A stretch of DNA of 22,462 nt from Saccoglossus kowalevskii (taxonomy: Eukaryota > Hemichordata > Enteropneusta > Harrimaniidae), in the NCBI RefSeq assembly GCF_000003605.2, contig NW_003130854.1:677729-700190 (forward strand). The letters are read 5' to 3'. This document shows, in pieces, positions 7,700 through 16,280 of the stretch. The notes below the pieces were generated by a model. That model was not told the DNA's origin, did not search any database, and saw only the letters and a list, made by a program, of their open reading frames with translations. How positions within the stretch are numbered: position 1 is the stretch's first letter; every line of letters begins with the position of its first letter. The position numbers and the translations under genes were made by a program.

Positions 7700-9020
7700 T
7701 TGCAAAATATTGTTCACAATTTTGTTCACTACTTTTCTGATCATCTCGTGCAATTGTATACTGTATGTTCTGCAATGAAACAATATGGTAATGTTATCCA
7801 TTAATTCTGGTGATGGCATATAGATGGCATTTTTACACCAAGATTGATGATATGTGACTCGTGTGCCTTTATCCAGAGCCAGTTTTCTTGATGTAAAACT
7901 AGTTAACAGTAGCAGTAAAACCACCACTTTTTAAATGGTTTAATTTTGAGTCTGGCATAGAAATTATATCATACAAGTGCTGTGGGACTAATCTTAGGTA
8001 TGTACATCTATCAAAAGCATGAAAACAGTGGGGCAAGTTTCTTGATGGCTGCCACTCGCAAGTCCCAGTTAGAACTGCGAAACGCAAAATTTTGAACAAT
8101 ATAGGCAAAACAATCCCTATGAACAAAATTTATTTAGAAACTAAATGTGTCATCTTTCTTGCTGTTGAAATCGACAAATTCAATGAATTTATTTTCCAGT
8201 CCAGCACGTTTATCATTAATTTCTTTAAATGTTTCAGTTTTCTGAGGCAAATGTTGGTCATTTGAATAGTCATGGATTTTTTGTGTGGATTGTAAAACAT
8301 TTTCTATGGTTTTACTGTCAAATTCCAGTCCCCATTCACAGTGTACCTAAATAAAAAAAACAATAATTTAACAAATGCCTATAAAAAGCCTTCCATACAT
8401 GAAGAAATTTGTTTAAAATTATGACACTGAAAAAGTGATGTCAATAGCCCCTCAACCTTAACAGTTTCTTTGGCAATTTCTTTCAAACCAGCCTCCATAT
8501 AGATTTTAAAAAAGACTGGCTGTGTGTTTTTAAGCAAATGCTATTCTCGAGGAAATATAATAAGCCACTGTAACTGTAACTCATCTGCATATTAGTTATT
8601 TTAATATTTTGTCAATTTGGGAAATAGAATATATTTTTTCAACAACATGCTTGGCAGTATCCAACTTATCACATTGTTATCACCACTCAAGATCTTTCAG
8701 TGATAGATCAGTTAGTATTCCATCACACTGCCTTAATTTGCTGGATGAACAAGATACAATGCACTCAAATAAATTTGTTGCATCGTCTAAAATTATGACA
8801 CTGTAAAAGTGATGCCAATAGCCTCTCAGCCTTAAAAGTTACTTTGGCAATTTCTTTCAAACCAGCCTCATATAGATTTAAAAGACTGGCTGTGTGTTTT
8901 TAAGCAAATGCTAGTCTCGAGGAAATATAATGAGCCACTGTAACTCATCTGCATATTCATGTTTCAGTTCATCACCAACAATAATTAGGCATTTTAATCT
9001 TTTGCCAATTTGGAAATTAG
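7700..9020 (-). pseudogene. DUF6589-type transposon-associated gene, decayed
   Basis: Reading the - strand downwards from 9020: LKCLIIVGDELKHEYADELQ, then WLIIFPRD, a stop in the expected Trp position, and HLLKNTQPV (the DWH-KN-QPVL signature), then YEAGLKEIAKVTFKAERL and LQCHNF. The latter part occurs again at 8510-8414 (EAGLKEIAKETVKVEGLL). Next come HVWKAFYRHLLN (8401-8366), a possible acceptor at 8347-8348, and an exon starting VHCEWGLEFDSKTIENVL with a TAA at 8134-8136. The same frame resumes with SNWDLRVAAIKKLAPLF; a one-base shift leads to AFDRCTYLRLVPQHLYDI and LKSGGFTATV. A further shift gives ALDKGTRV and PSPELMDN at about 7880-7790. These are successive landmarks of a DUF6589-containing family that is widespread in invertebrate genomes and looks transposon-derived; its biochemical activity is unknown to me. 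At least four lesions make this copy non-functional. Confidence 0.8.
8415..9020 (-). repeat. Direct duplication of an internal DUF6589 segment
   Basis: AAAATTATGACACTG begins at 8415 and again at 8789 (offset 374 bp). Similarity runs through TTGGCAATTTCTTTCAAACC, GACTGGCTGTGTGTTTTTAA, CTCGAGGAAATATAAT and ACTCATCTGCATATT to a CAATTTGG end at about 8630 and 9012. Copy 2 holds about 30 bp, coding for part of the KCLIIVGDELKHE segment, that copy 1 has lost. About 150 bp of non-repeated sequence separates the copies. Confidence 0.9.
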
Positions 9021-9466
9021 AACAGTTTAGTACTACAAATTTCAAAGCAGATTTAATTTAAATTAAAAGTTTACAAAGAACATAAGAAAACTTTATATTC
9101 AAAATTGCATTTTTATTTGTGCGATATTAATGCCCAAGATATGTGTCAGTTAAAATATTGTGCATGTGTGTGTATCCGTATGATTTTGTGATCTTTATTT
9201 GCAGTCTTTTTCACAACTGACCCATGAAAAAGTAGTTACTTATACAGTTTTCGAAGGCAAACACTTTTCAGTGCCTAATGAGTTCTAAATTCACATGCTG
9301 TTTGTTGGAGAATTTTAAAAATCTTTTTTCATGCGAAGCGTTACTCAACATACATTTTGTCAAACGACATTACTTGCTTGAAAGTTCTGTATGTGTATCA
9401 CTTTATTTTTGGCTGAAGTAAACATTTATAACCATAACATTGTTACCATGTATTTTTTGCAAACAG
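9021..9466. other. No gene seen
   Basis: AT-rich. Ends in a good polypyrimidine tract and CAG acceptor at 9464-9466 leading into the short exon candidate. No coding continuation of the DUF6589 gene was recognised upstream of 9020 on the - strand. Confidence 0.4.
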
Positions 9467-9538
9467 AAACGCAGAAGAATAAACATAGATGATGATGATA
9501 TTACTTTCAATACACCTGGAATGGACGATACCATATAG
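9467..9538 (+). CDS. Candidate short terminal or internal exon
   Basis: A strong 3' splice site (TATTTTTTGCAAACAG) is followed by 72 bp open in only one frame: KRRRINIDDDDITFNTPGMD, then DTI and TAG at 9536-9538. Directly after it comes GTATGT, a usable donor. Either this is a last coding exon ending in the TAG, or an internal exon for which the TAG would be a nonsense codon. The KRRR lead and acidic run suit the tail of a nuclear protein. No partner exon could be assigned. Confidence 0.3.
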   Translation, partial: KRRRINIDDDDITFNTPGMDDTI

Positions 9539-11662
9539 GTATGTGTGAATAGGAAAAACTTTGTCGTGTTGTAACTTATCGTTCTTTAAAACACTATCAA
9601 GGTATTGTTTTGTGCAGTCATAGAATTAGTTTTAACGTGGATGGTTTGATATATTGGTATTCATTCTTTTTGTAAACCCTCTAACATGCCTACAACAAAC
9701 ACCTGTTGATAATGTTCAAAATCATCAAGTCGCCAAAATCAAAATTAATAGGTTTGATTCTCCTATTCTCCCAGCTCTTCGAGATTCAAATTGGAGAACA
9801 TGTTTGTAAGATAAAAGTATACAACTAGTGTGATAAATATCCTCATTTGCAAACTAGTTTTGAGCATGTCTTTTTGAATATAATTTCAGCCTTATATATT
9901 TCTGTTTACACAACCAAACATTGCCATGCATTTCATTCACATACACATGTGTCACCATGCATCTGTTTTTATATGTGTCCTTACACTTTGACTTTGGTAC
10001 TATTAGATATAATTTCTTCAGTATTTTTTGGTGCATTGTGATGAAATTAACCTGTTAATGCAAAAAAATTATTGCACACATGAGTTTGAAATCTCTACCT
10101 CATTTTTTTGGCATTTTTGTGTACTGGTCAGGTGTTTCACATGAATGAGAAAATATTTGTTCTATCCAAATCAACTGTTCATGTAATGTTCATGAAATAT
10201 CTGCGTTTTTGCATGGAAATGGTTCAATATTATGTGACTTATCATTATCATATGGTTGATTAGGATAATACAAACAAATTGAAACTGGTCATGTGAGTTA
10301 CTACAGATGATATGGTCTTGTTTCCTTTCTAGCGAAAACATAAATACCTGTAATGAAGTACCTGCTGTTCAGAAATCGCATCTAAAAGCTTATTGGACGA
10401 TACTGCCATCTGCATATACATGTGTTGACATTGGAAATTACAGGTAGCATTGTATATGTATTAGCACATGGCCAGCAGCCTTCGACCAATCAGAGACGCG
10501 ATAAAGTGTGGCTCTATTTCACCACGAATTCACTTAGATTTCGACTGAAAAAAACGCAGGAAAACAACGGATTTTCATTGCAACAATGTATTTATAACAC
10601 CAAGAGGGGCCTCTCAGACCGTGATCGAACCTATACTTAGCTCTGCAGTCATATTACATTGTTCATTGTTGGCATCCATGTAAACTTTTTACATTTTTTG
10701 GTAAAAAAAATATTTCACATTGTTTTGAAAACCACAAGCCTAATTATTTTTAATTAATGATTTTTATGTAGGTGGATGGATTTGATCTCTTACTCTATCA
10801 GATTATTTCATTTAGTATTGATTTTTTTCACTTTAGTGAATTATTGGTATTCTTGTTACCTTCAAAATGTCTAGACTGATGGATTTGATACTTTCTTTTT
10901 ATTATGCAATGATTGATCTAGGAATTCTTTAATTGGGGCCCCTCTTGTGTCAGAACAAGGGCCATGACAAATTACTGGGGGCCCAGAAGTTGGCTTACTG
11001 CAGCATGACATAGCCATGGCGTGCTCATAACATCAAAGTGTTCATTTGGAACAATGCAACCAGTTTACTGGTTATCAGGATTGTCTGGAGCATTTTGGAT
11101 TTGCTTAAGTGAAATACAGCAATCTAGTGGCAGGTCTGAAGCAGTTTTCCCAGCATTTATATAAGCCTGAATGCATAAAAAATGATATTTGTATTTTTAT
11201 TATACAACATTATATCGAACACTCACTTGTCCTATAAAAATGTGTTATAGTACTGAACAGTGCCCTTTACTCATACCTTCTTCATGACCACTTACATCTA
11301 CCTACTGGGAAGCTGCAGCATAATTACTCTTCCAGTGCTAGAAGAGACCACATGTAAGCGAGTATTTCAGTTTTTTTTTTATTTATCATAAATTGCAACA
11401 AAACACAACTGGGAAAAGACACTCCAAAAACAAATGTTGCAACAAAATGCATGAGAAAATAATAATATTCACCATTTAACAATGGAATACTTATAATTTC
11501 ACTTTTTGGGTATGGAAATCAAATCAGTTTCTTGGATACCAATTCACTGTTTTTTTTTACTTAGTCTTGACAGTTTTTCACTGTTATACATAATTACATT
11601 ACATCAATTCTTCACAGGTGGTCATGGATGGGTTCCAGTGTGACAGTGGGTGCTACATCATT
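9539..11662. other. Long stretch without a supported gene
   Basis: CA/TG-rich low complexity at about 9900-9990. A GC-richer patch at 10470-10640 carries GACCAATCAGAGACGCG (a CCAAT context) and an open 72-codon + frame (10422-10640) without a recognisable domain; it may be a promoter or 5' UTR remnant. At 10936-10985 a GGGGCCCC palindrome is followed by GGGGGCCC. Nothing else is seen. Confidence 0.4.
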
Positions 11663-11932
11663 TTAACACAATTTGGGGATAATTTTTTCTGCAGGAAAAA
11701 GAAAGTTGGAAAAGTCAAGATAAAGCAATTTTTTGACTAGTGGTGTTATGTCTAAGTTATTCACTATGGTGCCTATGTGCACATAACTTCCACATTTGCT
11801 AGTAATGAAATTAAATAAGTCAGATTGTTTGGACATGATTCTACATGATAGTGATATGTTTTTTTTTATTTCTCTCAATAATGCTGGGGATTTTTTAAAA
11901 TACAGTGAGTTTAAACAAAACAAGGAACTCAA
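11663..11932 (-). CDS. Hypothetical 89-codon frame, doubtful
   Basis: Open frame with Leu/Lys/Ser-rich, moderately protein-like content (PALLREIKKNISLSCRIMS early; PLVKKLLYLDFSNFLFPAEK late). No motif, no convincing start context and no supporting neighbours. It could be a remnant of a mobile element or chance in AT-rich DNA. Confidence 0.15.
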   Translation of the reverse strand: MSSLFCLNSLYFKKSPALLREIKKNISLSCRIMSKQSDLFNFITSKCGSYVHIGTIVNNLDITPLVKKLLYLDFSNFLFPAEKIIPKLC

Positions 11933-12359
11933 AGTTTCTCATTGAAAATCAAATCAATTTGCATAGATCAATGAAAATATTTAAAAAACAGTTTGCAGGT
12001 TTTTTTGGCAGTTTTTAAGACCTTTGCTTTTTTTTTTATAAGGACGCACACATCAGAAAAATAATCACCCATCACCCAGCCAGAGTTCTTGAATTATATT
12101 TAGAAAACACGCCATAAAATAAATTCTGATAGCCTACCAAAGCATTCTGAAACGCAGTGGGTGCATACAAACAAATAGCCTTATATTTTGGTTTCACGTG
12201 TAATGTAATGTTGACCTACAAAACACTTCGCAATTTTGTTTTGATTTGATAATACATGGTATAGTAGGTTCTTTTTCTGGTCATAATTTGTAAAGTAAAA
12301 GGGTAATTTATTAAAATAACATTAGCATTGAAAACAATGAATAGCGTAACATTGTTATG

Positions 12360-12813
12360 ATTGTGTTTACGTACCTGTGGGTGCCGCCGATTGACATCGG
12401 AACGAGTATCACTGCTCGTTACCGTTGTATCTGTTATCCAATATTTATCCGGCCCGTTAAACCTTCAGAAGACTCAGAAACTGTTTCTGGGGGTATCCTT
12501 TTCGTTCGTAGCACGAACTGATTCCCCGAGAATGAACTCATTCATCGACCGCTACCTTTTATTCGCCATGCTGCTTATTTGCACACGGTCCACTTGAAGT
12601 GGTCACGTGGTGAAAATTGCGACATTATTGTCGCAAAAGATGTCGCCACGAAGTGAGTTAAAAGGCATTCAGTTCAATCAACCACTTTTCGGTAAAAACA
12701 ACGCAACTACGTAATTCTTTCATTAAATTGGCAGGACAAAAATGTTGCGCCCAAACTGGCGCACAGTTTTATGAGTAACGCGTAAACTTTGATTTGTTTG
12801 CGCAAATTGCACA
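12360..12813 (+). promoter_or_regulatory. CpG-richer promoter-like region upstream of ATG 12814
   Basis: CpG dinucleotides are clearly commoner here than in the flanks (for example 12380-12415, 12500-12560, 12600-12660). Features: an E-box CACGTG at 12604-12609; a perfect 8-bp inverted repeat TTGCGACA/TGTCGCAA at 12617-12636 with a 4-base loop; GTCGCCACGAAG next to it; and GCGCAAATTGCACAATGGCG just before and over the start codon. This suits a housekeeping-type promoter and 5' UTR for a + strand gene. A TSS cannot be placed. Confidence 0.4.
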
Positions 12814-12916
12814 ATGGCGCAGCCTAGATCAAACACTGAATCACAATTTGATCAAGCATGTCTGGCATTCCGGAACCGGATCTCGATCATTTATGGATGG
12901 CTTTTGTTCAAACTTG
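12814..12916 (+). CDS. Candidate first coding exon
   Basis: ATG at 12814 in a favourable context (CACAATGGCG) opens a frame reading MAQPRSNTESQFDQACLAFR and then NRISIIYGWLLFKL, ending at 12916 where a consensus donor GTAAGT begins (phase 1). A second ATG at 12858 in another frame (MSGIPEPDLDHLWMAFVQT) reaches the same donor in phase 2, so the true frame is uncertain; the upstream ATG has the better context. The next identified + strand exon candidate is the HECT remnant at 13319, but neither frame enters the HECT frame cleanly: the MAQP frame arrives in the wrong frame and the MSGI frame makes TGA at the junction. Product unknown. Confidence 0.4.
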
Positions 12917-13318
12917 GTAAGTACATTGGACACTGTTGCACGTCATTTTGTTTTTCATATCGAATTTAAAATGGCTGACTGGCGGTCATTTTGTTTTAAT
13001 GAACGCTATTCTAGAGACTCTGACATTCTTTGACTGATTATGTTCATATTTTATATATTTATTATACACCGTGTTATAGATATACAGATGTATTTAAAAA
13101 GGCTATGGTTAAAATATTTCAATGATTTTGCCTGTATGTTTTCTTTGATTCGTTATATTTTATCCACATTTACAAAAAGACGTGATACACATTGGCGAGG
13201 GAGGGAAAAGTTAAGTTACCTCATTAATAATCATAAATATAATCCTAAGCAAACTGAAACCTATAATTAGCTTTTAATGTTTACTGTCAGTATTAATGCA
13301 ACTGTATTCGTTTTACAG

Positions 13319-13632
13319 ATTCTCTCAACTTTCCTTTTCTAGACAAATATCTACAGAAGATGAAAGTGTCACATTGGTATCAGTGTTAGAACAATTAGAA
13401 GAACAGATAAATTATGATGAATCTGATGACATTAGCAGTTAATTTAACAGAGCTGATTTCTGGTATGGTGCGATAAGGGAATCTTATAAGAGCTGTAGAC
13501 ACTGCAGGCGGACCAAAACGCGACTTATTGCGATTACTTATCCACCAACTGCAACACTCGTGTATATTTGATGGGCTTGAATACATTAATTCATACGTGG
13601 GTTTTTTTCATTACACTATCAACAAAAGCTGA
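13319..13632 (+). pseudogene. HECT ubiquitin-ligase N-lobe fragment (G2E3-like), broken
   Basis: After an acceptor TTTTACAG (ending 13318), a frame reads SFSRQISTEDESVTLVSVLE then QLEEQINYDESDDISS and TAA at 13440-13442. One base over, the frame continues VNLTELISGMVR, TAA at 13474-13476, then GNLIRAVDTAGGPKRDLLRL and LIHQLQHSCIFDGLEYINSY before a possible donor GTGGGT at 13597. AVD-GGPKR-LLRLL-S-IF-G is the signature of the start of the HECT domain in G2E3-like E3 ligases, and an EQI-YD...I-VNLT-type lead matches the residues before it. About 20-25 residues (the FNP...VKF stretch) between GMVR and GNLIRAVD are missing. The C-lobe with the catalytic Cys is not seen. In intact relatives the protein transfers ubiquitin from E2 to substrates. 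Confidence 0.72.
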
Positions 13633-15020
13633 CACCACAGCATTTATTTTCAATAAATATATTCCATATTAGCTCAGTTATTAATTTCGTCATAACGGAA
13701 TGACCATTTAGCTCAGGTAAGTGTTCTATGGAAGCAAGACGTAGTGTTATTTGCTTGTAAATAAACGACGAGTTTCTGTAAACAAAGGCTATGAAAGTGA
13801 ATAACAGCACTTATTAGCATAGCCACATCACCAATAAACACTGGCCGGCAAATGAATTGGGTCTTTAAGATCAAACATAAGGTTTCATCCCCACTTTTAA
13901 TATTTTATGAAACACAGTAACAGTAAGAACATTCAAGCGTCTAATCACTGTATTTTTTTCATTTCAGAAACTCAGTTAAGTTGCAAAAAATGAGTGTGTA
14001 CCATCACGCAAAGACACATAATAAAATGACTTAAAATTCACCGACTATTCACGCCTGACAATTGTCAAAAAACTGAAGTTCAACTTCGTTACACACCCTG
14101 CAGATCAAGCTGTCAAAACAAAAAAAATAAAGAATATATAGAACAAGGTGGCTAATGGACAAAAAGTAAGTTCTTGTAAATAATTGTAATCTTCGTCATC
14201 GTGATCACCTCATTAGTGTGCAAAGCACACAAAAGTCAATTAGTTTGGAATATCAAATTACTCGTGTGGATTGTTATCACATTTGGTATGTTTGTTCCTT
14301 GGGTAATTGGTAGACGTGATAATTCTATGATCATATAGCTCATTCAGACATGAAGCTGAAAAAAATCCTGTCTGTCCATCAATCCCTCCATCACTTCCTC
14401 TCAGTATCTAAAATCATTTCTCAAACTTTACATTATATTGGCGTACATAAGCACAATATGTTACTTCATAATCCAAGCAAAAAGTGGTCCACAGACATCT
14501 ATTTCGGACGCAATAGTGTCTGTTTTGGTACTCGAACATGCCCGGAGCTTTCTTTCAGAATTAAGAGATTTTAAGGCCAACTGGCAGCTATTTTTGCATT
14601 GCCAATAAGGATAATAAAGAAGTGAGGTATAGTGGTTACAAAGTTCTATCGTCGTTCAAAATTGATTATGTAATAAATAACTTTGGTTCAATCTAATTTA
14701 CTTGTTCACATCGCATTCACTACAGTCAATTGCTCACAATTGAAACTGTCTAATTACGTTGAAAGGTGTGGACGTAGTCGAACTTGTACTCAAAAATAAA
14801 TAAATTCCTAAAGTTGAGTTCTCAGTCTAGCAAGGACACTAAATCAGGTGTGTGCAAAATGAACAAAACTGATTCTGCAAACTAACAAGTAATTGCATTA
14901 CATACTCACCATTAGTTATGTAATGCCACCGATTTTTACAAAGCATATTTGACAATGCCTGTTTCTATTAAACTCCTTATATTTCCTAATACAGGTGACT
15001 ACATTTGCTAAAGTACTTAG
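13633..15020. other. No supported gene
   Basis: AT-rich. GTGTGCAAAGCACAC at 14217-14231 is a short perfect inverted repeat (GTGTGC/GCACAC). The 74-codon + frame at 14350-14574 has no domain. No further HECT exons were recognised. Confidence 0.4.
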
Positions 15021-15763
15021 ATAGGAGATGTGGAAGACCATATGCTGTCCTTTGGACAAATGATGGCAAAACAGTTATTTGCGATAGCTGAAGAGACTGC
15101 GCAAATTAAAACTGCAGTATGGGGTGATAAGATTACCGAGATATCATTAAACAATACATACAAATTTAACGAAATCATTGTTCGTTCATACATATCATTA
15201 ACAATACCACAGACTATAATTGAGCAACACATTCAATTTGAGCATACTGTAGATATTACAGATGACCCAGATGCATCCACCATTATAATAGGTTCTGTCC
15301 ACTATGTCAAGGTCTCGTGCAAATACTTTGCATATGCCGCAAACAGCTGCACGACTTCAACATGGAGGCATCTTCTGTTAAATGCACAACTGCAGAATGC
15401 GAACCAAAACAACCAATGTAAAACCAGTTATGAAAGCAGACATAATCAAAACGTAAGCAGGAAAATTACAGAAGCTAGCGGCATCACAAATAGTATTGCA
15501 GTCATATTTTCCCGATCAAGATGTCACAAATTCAGATGAAATAGAAAAAATGTTGTTTGATGTCATAAACTGTGAATTCACAGTGGACAACTTCAACGTT
15601 CTAACAATAAAAAAAATGTGAAAGTGAAAAAAATAAATAAATTAAACTGGACGCTATACGTGGAAATGATAAAGTGGAGACGGAAGATGCAGGTCATGCT
15701 GAAGTGAGCAGTGATGAACATTACATTTTTGCCTATATTATGGAATATAGCCAAAAGATGTAA
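15021..15763 (+). pseudogene. Frame-broken coding region, unrecognised protein
   Basis: An AG at 15019-15020 opens a frame IGDVEDHMLSFGQMMAKQ, then AIAEETAQIKTAVWGDKITE and ISLTIPQTIIEQHIQFEHTV, fluent for about 95 residues to roughly 15310. A different frame carries VKPVMKADIIKT, TAA at 15454-15456, then AGKLQKLAASQIVLQSYFPD, DEIEKMLFDVINCEFTVDN and a TGA at 15619-15621. A third frame continues KLDAIRGNDKVETEDAGHAE and ends EHYIFAYIMEYSQKM then TAA at 15761-15763. The amino-acid use is clearly protein-like and the three segments abut, so this is one old gene with at least two shifts and three stops. Between 15266 and 15421 a competing frame is also open and Cys/His-rich. No family recognised; a mobile-element gene is possible. 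Confidence 0.5.
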
Positions 15764-16280
15764 AACGCATAATCCTTACAAACAGTTGAAATTACATATA
15801 GGCTCTACCACATTTAACTATTAAAAGTTCATCTGTTTGCGTAGTTTGAAAAAGTGAATGGTCAAAATAAACTTGCAATAAATTACATTTTGGCTTTTCA
15901 TTCATCTATGCTTCAAATATGGAAGAAGCGAAACAACTCACATTTTGTAACTCGCATAGGTATATGTAAGTTGTCGGATAATCAGGAAAAAGGACAGTTT
16001 TAATCAGTTCTAATATGAAAAAAATACCACTAGCAAACAGTTTCTATGGCCAAGAGCTGAGTGGAAAGGTTTCATCTAATTAAATTAAAAAAACCCAGAA
16101 GAATAACGATGATGTTGGCCTTTTTGAAAAAAAAATACCCCCGGTAATATTTTTACTTCACTCTCAGACAACCATTGTCTGAGCTTCAATGATTTACTTT
16201 ATTAATCTGTTAACATTGGTTCACGGTAGAAAATTAAAATAAGAAAGAAAGCACGATTTCAATCCTATGGCCATAGAAAT
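15764..16280. other. No gene seen
   Basis: AT-rich spacer between two coding regions with several A-runs and a (GAAAGAAAG)-type patch at about 16243. The sequence becomes markedly GC-richer from about 16260 on. Confidence 0.45.

Noticed and set aside
7385-7804. 139-codon + strand frame
   Set aside because: It lies antisense to the DUF6589 remnant's C-terminal part and is rich in Leu/Phe/His as expected of a shadow frame; the - strand reading carries the family landmarks.
9847-10041. Overlapping + and - frames of about 60 codons
   Set aside because: CA/TG-rich low-complexity DNA; both frames are Tyr/His/Cys-rich with no domain.
10600-10650. Possible tRNA or SINE B-box (GATCGAACC)
   Set aside because: No cloverleaf could be folded around it and no A-box lies at the right distance.
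13395-13586. 63-codon - strand frame
   Set aside because: Antisense to the HECT remnant.
14350-14574. 74-codon + strand frame
   Set aside because: No motif, no splice or start context and no neighbouring coding segment; composition typical of chance in AT-rich DNA.
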